Shown here piece after piece: positions 25,504-30,942 of a stretch of 32,321 nucleotides of DNA. Under the pieces are notes generated by a model. The model was not told the DNA's origin, ran no database searches, and was given only the letters and a program-made list of their open reading frames with translations. This DNA is from a bacterium. GTDB lineage: Bacteria > Patescibacteriota > Saccharimonadia > CAILAD01 > BJGX01. The translations under genes were made by a program, and so were the position numbers. The first letter of the stretch is position 1, and each line of letters starts with the position of its first letter. The stretch spans positions 1-32,321 of the forward strand of contig JAHFOQ010000004.1 of NCBI GenBank assembly GCA_023261595.1. The letters are read 5' to 3'.

Positions 25504-25539
25504 TATCTTCTCCTTAATGCAGGAAACAAGCTGGGTCTG

Positions 25540-25568
25540 ATACTAACAAATCTAGTAATTTTTGTAAA
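25540..25568 (-). promoter_or_regulatory. Promoter for the 160-aa protein gene
   Basis: Reverse strand: -35 TTTACA (25563-25568), 17-bp spacer, -10 TAGTAT (25540-25545). It overlaps the T-tract side of the preceding terminator. Confidence 0.75.
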
Positions 25569-25569
25569 T

Positions 25570-25598
25570 AAAAACCCATACTTTATGAAAAGTACGGG
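25570..25598 (-). terminator. Terminator of the 107-aa/82-aa gene pair
   Basis: Reverse strand CCCGTACTTT-TCAT-AAAGTATGGG (10-bp stem with one G-T pair) followed by TTTTTATTT. The stop codon of the 82-aa gene lies within it. Confidence 0.85.
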
Positions 25599-25831
25599 CG
25601 ACGAAGTTTTTTAAGCTGCGGGTTATATCTTTCATTCTCTAATCTTGCTTCTTCAGCACGTTTTTGTACCTTCCGCAGAGCTATGACTTGTCGAAGCGCT
25701 CGCCGAAGCATTGGATCACTAAGATTATGTTGGTGTTTTTCAAACAAATCTGGGTGATAACGTTGCAATATTCTTCCGAAAGTTTCTATCCGCATTTGAA
25801 TTATCTCCTGGGGGTTCAAGGGCAGGTTCAT
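25583..25831 (-). CDS. Small basic helical protein, unknown
   Basis: An 82-aa protein with high Arg/Lys/Glu content from residue 40 on (RRALRQVIALRKVQKRAEEA), probably one long helix; the middle has RYHPDLFEKHQHN. Its ATG overlaps the stop of the 107-aa gene by 4 bp, so they are coupled. No family recognised; basic charge is compatible with nucleic-acid or protein binding. It ends inside its terminator hairpin. Confidence 0.7.
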   Translation of the reverse strand: MNLPLNPQEIIQMRIETFGRILQRYHPDLFEKHQHNLSDPMLRRALRQVIALRKVQKRAEEARLENERYNPQLKKLRRPYFS

Positions 25832-26151
25832 AGCATTTCTCCAAACTCATCTTGGGCTTTTTCGATAATACGAACAATTTGATCAGGTAAAGTTTCCCAT
25901 TGCTTGTTGTTTTTTAACACCACGGTAAGAGTGTTATTTGCAATAAAAACTGTCCGAATTTCATAAAAAGTCAGTACCTCTCGAACTACTCGCTCAGCCA
26001 AAAGCCCAATTTTTACAAAATCTTTTTGTGAATGCTCTATATTATAATGAGTAAAGAATGATGTGAGTGTAGTATGACTAAGGTTTTGCTCAGTAACAAA
26101 CACATATGCCAGAGGATTTGTGCATTGTTTACAACTAACACTATCCTGCAT
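25828..26151 (-). CDS. 107-aa protein with a CxxC pair, unknown
   Basis: Two start codons are possible: ATG 26157 (track) abuts the AAAGGGG ribosome-binding site, while ATG 26151 lies six bases after it and is preferred; it gives 107 aa beginning MQDSVSCKQC. The N-terminal CKQC could bind zinc with further ligands or form a disulfide. The remainder is alpha/beta (TVFIANNTLTVVLKNNKQWE) with no known motif. First gene of a two-gene unit; it has no own promoter nearby but is preceded by a possible attenuator (26213-26368). Confidence 0.7.
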   Translation of the reverse strand: MQDSVSCKQCTNPLAYVFVTEQNLSHTTLTSFFTHYNIEHSQKDFVKIGLLAERVVREVLTFYEIRTVFIANNTLTVVLKNNKQWETLPDQIVRIIEKAQDEFGEML

Positions 26152-26212
26152 ATTCATCCCCTTTGTTGAAGGTACGCATGTAATCCGTTAAAGCGGATCA
26201 CATTGATACCAA

Positions 26213-26240
26213 CAAAAAAAGCCTCGGTTTTCACCGAGGC
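26213..26240 (-). terminator. Terminator in front of the 107-aa/82-aa genes, possible attenuator
   Basis: Reverse strand GCCTCGG-TGAAAA-CCGAGGC followed by seven T, a strong intrinsic terminator 62 bases before the start of the 107-aa gene. Its 5' arm plus loop (CCTCGGTG, 26232-26239) can instead pair with CACCGGGG (26277-26284) inside the 22-aa leader ORF over 8 bp, which would prevent the terminator from forming. Confidence 0.75.
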
Positions 26241-26263
26241 TCATTGATCTATCTATTATTTAC

Positions 26264-26332
26264 TTAACGCAAAACACCCCGGTGAGACACAGAGTTTGTA
26301 AAATAAAACCAAGCTGTTTGTATTGCATTCAT
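26264..26332 (-). CDS. 22-aa leader-peptide-like ORF with an aromatic run
   Basis: Too short for the track. ATG 26332 to TAA 26264 encodes 22 residues that contain the run AWFYF at positions 7-11 and SHRGVLR at the end. It begins seven bases after an extended -10 box, so it would be read from a leaderless mRNA, and is followed 24 bases later by a strong terminator. The codons for HRG form one arm of an alternative stem with the terminator. This is the layout of amino-acid attenuators. Alternatively it could be a chance ORF in a short RNA. Confidence 0.5.
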   Translation of the reverse strand: MNAIQTAWFYFTNSVSHRGVLR

Positions 26333-26339
26333 AGCTATT

Positions 26340-26368
26340 AATGTATCATATCAATCGAGAAAGAACAA
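26340..26368 (-). promoter_or_regulatory. Promoter for the leader peptide and downstream pair
   Basis: Reverse strand: -35 TTGTTC (26363-26368), 17-bp spacer, extended -10 TGA-TACATT (26340-26345). Confidence 0.55.
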
Positions 26369-26378
26369 TATTTCTCAT

Positions 26379-26409
26379 AAAAAAAGAACCTCAGTATTAA
26401 CTACTGAGG
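26379..26409 (-). terminator. Terminator of the large ncRNA
   Basis: CCTCAGTA-TTAAC-TACTGAGG, 8-bp perfect stem, followed on the reverse strand by TTCTTTTTTT. Marks the 3' end of the RNA locus. Confidence 0.85.
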
Positions 26410-26721
26410 TTTGGTGTGGCGACCCGACTACCGGGCTGTCTGTCGCCACACCGGTTCAAAATCCCTACCCGGTATACTCTCCTTTTCTATCTTCACGCTC
26501 GTCGCAGAGCAAGGGGCATGAAGACCAAGTACTCAGCCTAGGAGGGGCGAGGTTGCCGCGCGAATCGGAGGTTCACGTTCAGGCGCACTTGGATTTGATG
26601 GTCCGGCAACGAGCCCAGCAATTATCAACCCGAGAGTCGATGTTTGCCAAGCCCGAAGCCGGTAAGCAGCACAATCTTACCGCCGGTGACAGGAAGGGAC
26701 CCGCCGTCGAGATTGCACCGC

Positions 26722-26796
26722 TGGTGGAGACGAGTGGAGTTGAACCACTAACCTTTCCGCCGAAGCGAAACGTTCTTCCACAAGAACTTCGTCCCC
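26722..26796 (-). ncRNA. tRNA-like cloverleaf with alanine-type acceptor (G3-U70) and encoded CCA
   Basis: On the reverse strand the 75-nt segment has exact tRNA geometry. The acceptor is GGGGACG paired with CGTCTCC over 7 bp, including G3-U70, the alanine identity pair; A73 and CCA follow. The D-arm is GTTC/GAAC with an 8-nt loop containing GG, and the T-arm is AGTGG-TTCAACT-CCACT. The anticodon position holds TTTCGCTTCGGCGGAAA: read as a normal arm it would have U33 and anticodon UCG with a G-G mismatch at 31-39, but it also folds as a UUCG-capped hairpin. Position 8 is A and 14 is T, unlike normal tRNAs. The acceptor and T-arm resemble the tmRNA tRNA-like domain. It is either an unusual tRNA or an alanylatable domain of the surrounding RNA. 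Confidence 0.6.
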
Positions 26797-27421
26797 TGAA
26801 ACAGTTTCCTGTTTCGAATTCGCCCGAGAGACCGGGGCAAGAGTGGTTTTGGAGTAGCACTCTTATGGCACCTCAGCCCGTGGCATTGGGCTTCAGTCTC
26901 TCGAGCGTTCCGCTCGCATTGGTTCTGCCCGGAGATGGCTCAGCTGGCAAAACTAGCGCGCGGAGAACGTGCCGACTCGCAAAAGACCCCCGTTTTACAG
27001 GCGTTTTGCGTGTACTCGCCCGCTTCTGCGAGTCGGCACTGATTTTCGTGAGTTTCAAGGTGTCCTGAGGCCCGAAGACAACAGAACTCCCTGCTTCTAC
27101 CCTATGGAGTGTTCCCCTTCCTGATCGAGAAGGAGACACTGAACAGGTATTTATCGGTGTTGCCGAGTGGATCTAAACCGTCCTCCCGGGAGGCCGGTCA
27201 AGAAGAGCTCATCCCACAAGTGCGAAGCGTTAACCCGAAAACTCACGATAGCTAGTCGCGCCTTCAGTGCAGCGAACCGCCGCACCGCGGCTTTGACCAG
27301 CAGTTGATTTGTGTCACAGGGTGACACGATGGCTTGTGGTGCCCTCTTGCGAGAGAACTCCAGTAACATCCTGACTTAACAGAACACGACCGGCTATACA
27401 CCACAATCTGTTGCTGCATTA

Positions 27422-27520
27422 TGCAGCGATAACCAGATTCATTATCGATAAAAATCAGTAGGCGAATCAAACCGTGCATCAGCCAAGGCTAACACTCTGG
27501 AAAATCTGGTTATCGCTGCA
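27422..27520. repeat. 18-bp perfect inverted repeat at the 5' end of the ncRNA
   Basis: TGCAGCGATAACCAGATT (27422-27439) and its exact complement (27503-27520), 63 bases apart. Neighbouring TGCAGC/GCTGCA words (27414-27428 and near 27533) allow competing shorter stems, for example GCTGCAT-T-ATGCAGC. It probably forms the first long helix of the RNA, perhaps a processing stem. Confidence 0.8.
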
Positions 27521-27569
27521 CGAATCTTGCGACTCTGCAGCAAATGTAAGGTTCAAAAACGTGATTACG

Positions 27570-27598
27570 ATTGTAGCAAACAACAGATTCAATGTCAA
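27570..27598 (-). promoter_or_regulatory. Strong promoter for the large ncRNA
   Basis: Reverse strand: perfect -35 TTGACA (27593-27598), 17-bp spacer ending TGC, -10 TACAAT (27570-27575). One of the best promoters in the window, with no ribosome-binding site or start codon downstream. Confidence 0.85.
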
Positions 27599-27620
27599 GA
27601 GATGAATTGCTCCTAATTAC

Positions 27621-27649
27621 TTGACTAATACATACTTTATATGTAGAAT
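27621..27649 (+). promoter_or_regulatory. Promoter for the 172-aa orphan gene
   Basis: -35 TTGACT (27621-27626), 17-bp spacer, -10 TAGAAT (27644-27649). Divergent from the ncRNA promoter. Confidence 0.75.
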
Positions 27650-27682
27650 AACTCCGACCGCCTATTCACAGAAGGTGTACCA

Positions 27683-28201
27683 ATGACAGCAGAACTTTTG
27701 CCGGGAGATCTATATATGGATTGTGATTATCATCCAGTGATATGTACTGAATCAGATCAAGACGACGTTAGTGGTATTTCTTTGCTTGATGGTTCTGTGC
27801 CACACAGTTGTTCTCTTGAACATTGTAATGTAAAAAGGATTGCCATACACGATGCGATAAACTTGAGGAAAGTTTGGGATCTTGCATTGCCACGTGCTGA
27901 ACGTAAAATTTTCGAGGTGTTTAAAGGCAAGGTGTTTCGGTTGCTTACTGAAGAGCAGCACCAGTTTATTCTGAGAATGATTTATCAATCAGATTCGCCG
28001 TTTACAATTGATTCTCTCCTTACATCAGTCGCATACAACACAATTTTTTTGCAAGAAAATATTGCTCCAGGTGTTGTAGCTGGCTTTTGGATTATAAGAA
28101 TGTATTGCCATGAAGAGATTGAAGTTGGAGAAGATGGAATTCTGACTCTTACAGAAATCACCTTAGAAATGGGAGTAATTAGTAGTGCTACCGAATCATA
28201 A
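27683..28201 (+). CDS. Orphan 172-aa protein, unknown
   Basis: ATG 27683 follows GAAGGTG at good spacing. The product is soluble and acidic; cysteines and histidines cluster in the first 60 residues (MDCDYHPVIC, HSCSLEHCN), which could bind a metal, and the C-terminal half is mixed alpha/beta. No family recognised. It has its own promoter, and its TAA stop is exactly the 3-nt loop of its terminator. Located between the ncRNA locus and tRNA-Leu. Confidence 0.75.
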   Translation: MTAELLPGDLYMDCDYHPVICTESDQDDVSGISLLDGSVPHSCSLEHCNVKRIAIHDAINLRKVWDLALPRAERKIFEVFKGKVFRLLTEEQHQFILRMIYQSDSPFTIDSLLTSVAYNTIFLQENIAPGVVAGFWIIRMYCHEEIEVGEDGILTLTEITLEMGVISSATES

Positions 28202-28217
28202 TGATTCGGTTTTTTTA
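28190..28217 (+). terminator. Terminator whose loop is the stop codon
   Basis: ACCGAATCA-TAA-TGATTCGGT, 9-bp stem, then seven T in total from the base of the stem. The loop TAA (28199-28201) is the stop codon of the 172-aa gene. Confidence 0.9.
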
Positions 28218-28220
28218 TTT

Positions 28221-28350
28221 CCGCGGAGAGGACAACGCCAGAGTTTCGTATAACTCAATCTGGCTAACCTTAGGTTTCAAGCCCTCCATAAATATGCAAA
28301 ACAAAAACCCCAGAAAACTGGGGCTCTTGTTTTGGTACCGCGGAGAGGAC
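28221..28350. repeat. 13-bp direct repeat of the tRNA-Leu 3' end
   Basis: CCGCGGAGAGGAC occurs at 28221-28233 and again at 28338-28350, where it is the acceptor/T-arm part of tRNA-Leu. The 100 bases between carry the tRNA terminator and a hairpin-forming stretch. Duplicated tRNA 3' ends are typical integration scars or decayed tRNA copies; no integrase is visible. Confidence 0.5.
28302..28323 (-). terminator. Terminator of tRNA-Leu
   Basis: CCCCAG-AAAA-CTGGGG, followed on the reverse strand by TTTTTG; begins nine bases after the CCA end. Confidence 0.85.
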
Positions 28351-28419
28351 TTGAACCTCCACGAGTGTTACCTCACCAGCTCCTAAGGCTGGCGTGTCTA
28401 CCAATTCCACCACCGCGGC
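28333..28419 (-). tRNA. tRNA-Leu (anticodon UAG)
   Basis: An 87-nt class II tRNA on the reverse strand: acceptor GCCGCGG/CCGCGGT with a G1-U72 pair, D-arm with GG, anticodon stem CCAGC/GCTGG enclosing CTTAGGA (anticodon TAG), a long variable arm GAGG...CTC, T-arm with GGTTCAAGTCC, then A73 and an encoded CCA. The long variable arm and anticodon fit leucine (CUA codons). It has an extended -10 box just upstream inside the end of murA and a terminator behind. Confidence 0.97.
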
Positions 28420-28429
28420 ATAAGAACGT

Positions 28430-28438
28430 ATTATACCA
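28430..28438 (-). promoter_or_regulatory. Extended -10 promoter for tRNA-Leu
   Basis: Reverse strand TGG-TATAAT (TATAAT at 28430-28435), 10 bases before the tRNA 5' end, in the gap after the murA stop; -35 weak. Confidence 0.5.
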
Positions 28439-28440
28439 GA

Positions 28441-29754
28441 TTATTCCGAAATAATCACCGTACCAATTGCACGTAGTTTCTCTTCAAATTTCTCATACCC
28501 TCGCTCGATAGTTTTAATTCCATGAATAGTAGTTTTACCTTTAGCAACGAGTGCCGCAACTACATAACTAAAGCCTGCACGTAAATCTGGAACTTGAATT
28601 TCAGCACCATGTAAACTCGTCGGCCCGTTAATAATTGCGCTATGAAGATGGTTACGATTTTCAAATCGACAGTGCGTACCACCTAGACAATCTTGGTAAA
28701 GTTGAATTTTGGCCCCCATTTTATTGAGCGCATTAGTAAAACTAAAGCGATCTTCGTAAACAGTTTCGTGAATCGTACTGCTTCCTTCGGCTTGGGTTAA
28801 TAAAACCACAAAAGGCTGTTGCCAGTCGGTCATAAAGCCTGGATGCACGTCTGTTTCTAATGTAATGCTTGTTAGAGGACGGCCTCGCCAAAACTCTATT
28901 CCACCTCCTCGAACCGCAAACTCACCCCCTACTCGACGAAATGTATTCAGAAATGTCATCATTGGTTCTTGTTGTGCGCCATGCACAAATATCTTACCGT
29001 CGGTTACAGCAGCAACACAGGCCCAACTTGCTACTTCAATCCGATCCGTTAAAACTTTGTGATCAAAACCATGTAGTGTATCTACTCCTTGAATGGTAAT
29101 AATTCTGTTCGTACCAACTTCGATAATTGCACCCATCTTTTGCAACACACAAATTAAATCAATAATTTCTGGTTCGACTGCTGCATTTCGAAGTTCCGTT
29201 ACTCCTTTAGCCAATACTGAGCTAAGCAGTACTTGTTCGGTTGCTCCTACACTTGGATAAGAAAGTTCTATCTTTGCTCCACCGAGTTTATTTGCCTTAA
29301 TAACAAGTGCTTTTTCACTTTCTTCTACTTCGGCACCCATACTCTTAAGCGATTGAAGATGAAAATCTACAGGTCGTGGACCTATTTCACAACCACCCAG
29401 TGTGGGTAAATGTGCTTCGCACAATCGATGCAAGAGCGGGCCGGCAAATAAGATTGGTATTCTACTCGTACCAGCAATTTTATGGAGTGCGTTTGTGTCT
29501 GGCTGATGAAGCTCAGCTGGTGTAATAACAATTACTCCATCGCTAGTTTCTTTTACTTCACCACCCACTTCTCGGATCATTTCGCTTACCACACGTACAT
29601 CTTCTATGTCTGGCACATTAGCAATAGTACTTGGTTGTTCACTTAAGAGTGCTGCAACCATAATCTTTGTTACTGCGTTTTTAGCTCCGCGAACTTTTAT
29701 GGTACCTGTAAGTTTTTTACCACCTTCTATTACAACTGTGTCGCTCTTTTTCAT
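28441..29754 (-). CDS. murA: UDP-N-acetylglucosamine 1-carboxyvinyltransferase
   Basis: The track start (29874) adds 40 residues from the preceding terminator and is rejected; ATG 29754 gives 437 aa beginning MKKSDTVVIEGG, close to the family length (about 420). Motifs: KNAVTKIM near the N-terminus (UDP-GlcNAc/PEP site), LGGCEIGPRPVDFHL with the catalytic cysteine attacked by fosfomycin, and HPGFMTDWQQP with the catalytic aspartate. It catalyses the first committed step of peptidoglycan synthesis, adding enolpyruvate from PEP to UDP-GlcNAc. The -10 TATAAT lies ten bases before the ATG with no Shine-Dalgarno site, predicting a leaderless mRNA. Confidence 0.97.
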   Translation of the reverse strand: MKKSDTVVIEGGKKLTGTIKVRGAKNAVTKIMVAALLSEQPSTIANVPDIEDVRVVSEMIREVGGEVKETSDGVIVITPAELHQPDTNALHKIAGTSRIPILFAGPLLHRLCEAHLPTLGGCEIGPRPVDFHLQSLKSMGAEVEESEKALVIKANKLGGAKIELSYPSVGATEQVLLSSVLAKGVTELRNAAVEPEIIDLICVLQKMGAIIEVGTNRIITIQGVDTLHGFDHKVLTDRIEVASWACVAAVTDGKIFVHGAQQEPMMTFLNTFRRVGGEFAVRGGGIEFWRGRPLTSITLETDVHPGFMTDWQQPFVVLLTQAEGSSTIHETVYEDRFSFTNALNKMGAKIQLYQDCLGGTHCRFENRNHLHSAIINGPTSLHGAEIQVPDLRAGFSYVVAALVAKGKTTIHGIKTIERGYEKFEEKLRAIGTVIISE

Positions 29755-29764
29755 AGTGAGATTT

Positions 29765-29773
29765 ATTATAGCA
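29765..29773 (-). promoter_or_regulatory. Leaderless extended -10 promoter for murA
   Basis: Reverse strand TGC-TATAAT (TATAAT at 29765-29770), ten bases before ATG 29754. Confidence 0.65.
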
Positions 29774-29783
29774 CTTTGGATAT

Positions 29784-29810
29784 TAAAAAATCCGAACATA
29801 ATTTGTTCGG
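29784..29810 (-). terminator. Terminator of the 164-aa gene
   Basis: Stem CCGAACA / TGTTCGG with a 5-nt loop, followed on the reverse strand by ATTTTTTAAT, right after the stop codon and in front of the murA promoter. Confidence 0.85.
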
Positions 29811-29812
29811 GT

Positions 29813-30307
29813 TTACATACGTGGGTAGTTGCCGAGCGAACATTGATGGCAATTTTCGCCACGGCTTGAGTCAAACGCGTAATTATGATTCACACAAATG
29901 TAGGCATCACGAGGTTTGGCCAGCTGATGTGTGGTTGTAATCCAAACCGCTGCGCGAGAGTTGTAAGCCGAGCAGGCTTCTTTGAATTCTCTGTATGGCT
30001 TATCTGGCTGGTTCAGTATATACCAACACGGAGGATCATTCCGAAATTCAAGTCCTTCTTCGCAAGTCGCTCGCCAACCAAAGTGCATAAACCTATCATG
30101 TGTAGAAAAAACTGGAACGACTTCTACAATTTCTACCCTGAATTCATTGACTACCAAATAGCCATCGTGTGGTATTCCAAACTGATCAATATATAGAGGA
30201 TCCTTACTTGATTTGAACTGGACTTCCCATAAGGTGAATTTTATCCCAATTCGAACCAACTCGGTGGTAGGCATAGGGACTGTCTCGGTAAACTGAGTTT
30301 TACTCAA
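29813..30307 (-). CDS. 164-aa protein with C-terminal Cys/His cluster, unknown
   Basis: The only in-frame start near the ribosome-binding-like AAAGAGTGAG is TTG 30307 (164 aa); ATG 30272 is an alternative that removes 12 residues. The product is mostly beta by eye (GYLVVNEFRVEIVEVVPVF) with many aromatic residues, and ends with ICVNHNYAF followed by GENCHQC, a possible zinc site. No signal or membrane segment, no family recognised. Monocistron with an extended -10 promoter (30343-30351) that abuts the rsmD stop. Confidence 0.7.
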   Translation of the reverse strand: MSKTQFTETVPMPTTELVRIGIKFTLWEVQFKSSKDPLYIDQFGIPHDGYLVVNEFRVEIVEVVPVFSTHDRFMHFGWRATCEEGLEFRNDPPCWYILNQPDKPYREFKEACSAYNSRAAVWITTTHQLAKPRDAYICVNHNYAFDSSRGENCHQCSLGNYPRM

Positions 30308-30342
30308 GGCTCACTCTTTTCTTTGAGGTACGAGTTAGAAAT

Positions 30343-30351
30343 AGTATAGCA
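30343..30351 (-). promoter_or_regulatory. Extended -10 promoter for the 164-aa gene
   Basis: Reverse strand TGC-TATACT (TATACT at 30343-30348), about 35 bases before the TTG start. Confidence 0.5.
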
Positions 30352-30353
30352 AA

Positions 30354-30887
30354 CTAGAGTTGTTTGTAATATGCAATCTGAGTATCGCCATATTTTTTTA
30401 TTTTTATGAGTTCGGCTTTACCGTATTTTTCCAGTAATTCAGTTTTAGAAGAACAGCTCACTACGAGTGTACCGTTTGGTTTTAGCAGTTCGGTAGTGAG
30501 TTTTACATGCCGTGGATCAAATTCTGCATAGGGTGGATCAAAGAAAATTAGATCGTATTTCGATTCACTACTTTTAACAAAGTTTTCTACCTTAGAATTT
30601 ACCACGATTATTTTTGCAGTAATTTCTAGAGTCTTACAATTGGTCTTGATTGCGTCCATCGCAACTCTTGCAGTATCTACAAATGTAACCGAATGTGCGC
30701 CAAGACTTACAGATTCTAGTCCTAATGCTCCGCTGCCAGCATAGAGATCGAGCACATCAAAACCTGCCAACTCTCCGAGCACCTGAAATATCGCATGTCG
30801 CGTGCGCTCCATTACCGGACGAGTTTTGTTGGTCTTTGGCTGCACTAATTTGCGGCCACCATATATACCTGAGGTGATTTTTAACAT
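30354..30887 (-). CDS. rsmD: 16S rRNA (guanine(966)-N2)-methyltransferase
   Basis: A 177-aa Rossmann-fold methyltransferase: SAM-binding LDLYAGSGALGLESVS near residue 46, acidic strand-2 end FVDTA, and catalytic FFDPPYAEF (D-P-P-Y motif of N6/N2 purine methyltransferases). The N-terminus ITSGIYGGRKL and TRPVMERTRHAIF are characteristic of RsmD. Modifies G966 in helix 31 of 16S rRNA. Divergent from purF with overlapping -10 boxes; the ATG lies seven bases after its -10. Confidence 0.95.
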   Translation of the reverse strand: MLKITSGIYGGRKLVQPKTNKTRPVMERTRHAIFQVLGELAGFDVLDLYAGSGALGLESVSLGAHSVTFVDTARVAMDAIKTNCKTLEITAKIIVVNSKVENFVKSSESKYDLIFFDPPYAEFDPRHVKLTTELLKPNGTLVVSCSSKTELLEKYGKAELIKIKKYGDTQIAYYKQL

Positions 30888-30894
30888 ATGGACT

Positions 30895-30904
30895 ATGATA
30901 CAAT
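30895..30904. promoter_or_regulatory. Overlapping divergent -10 boxes for rsmD and purF
   Basis: Reverse strand TATCAT (30895-30900) for rsmD, seven bases before its ATG; forward strand extended TGA-TACAAT (30899-30904) for purF. They share two base pairs, so the two polymerases should exclude each other. Confidence 0.5.
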
Positions 30905-30942
30905 GAATTTAATCATAAAAACGTAAATCGGAGGGGTTAGTT

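Larger units (their letters stand above)
26410..27563 (-). ncRNA. Large structured RNA locus (about 1.15 kb), unidentified
   Basis: Between a consensus promoter (27570-27598) and an intrinsic terminator (26379-26409) lies about 1.15 kb that looks markedly GC-richer than neighbouring DNA, has only overlapping ORFs in several frames without ribosome-binding sites, and is dense in long complementary arms. Examples: 18 bp (27422-27439 with 27503-27520), 13 bp (26969-26981 with 27027-27039), 11 bp (26413-26423 with 26442-26452), plus many 7-8 bp hairpins with GNRA or UUCG loops. A 75-nt tRNA-like cloverleaf lies at 26722-26796. It may be one giant RNA (GOLLD/ROOL-like in style) or several RNAs in tandem. 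I searched for the RNase P P4 core, the SRP domain IV motif and a normal tmRNA 5' half and did not find them. Confidence 0.65.

Noticed and set aside
26553-27479. ORFs of 71-171 aa on both strands in the ncRNA region (26553, 26579, 26873, 27151, 27264)
   Set aside because: They overlap each other in opposite strands, have no ribosome-binding sites or promoters of their own, show low-complexity biased composition and fall in a region full of RNA helices; they look like open frames caused by high GC.
26410-27563. RNase P RNA, SRP RNA or standard tmRNA
   Set aside because: I looked on both strands for the GAGGAAAGTCC-type P4 core, the GGAAGG-type SRP domain IV and a tmRNA 5' half (GGRGACG followed by a TTCGAC motif, tag ending LAA with tandem stops). 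Only partial look-alikes were found (CTCCATAGGG near 27105, ATTCGAAACAGG near 26815), which are not enough. A covariance-model search could overturn this.
28201-28386. 61-aa ORF spanning the terminator and tRNA-Leu
   Set aside because: Reads through a terminator and a tRNA gene; no ribosome-binding site.
29755-29874. 40-residue N-terminal extension of MurA in the ORF track
   Set aside because: It runs through the upstream terminator and the murA -10 box; family members begin near MKKSDTVVIEGG.
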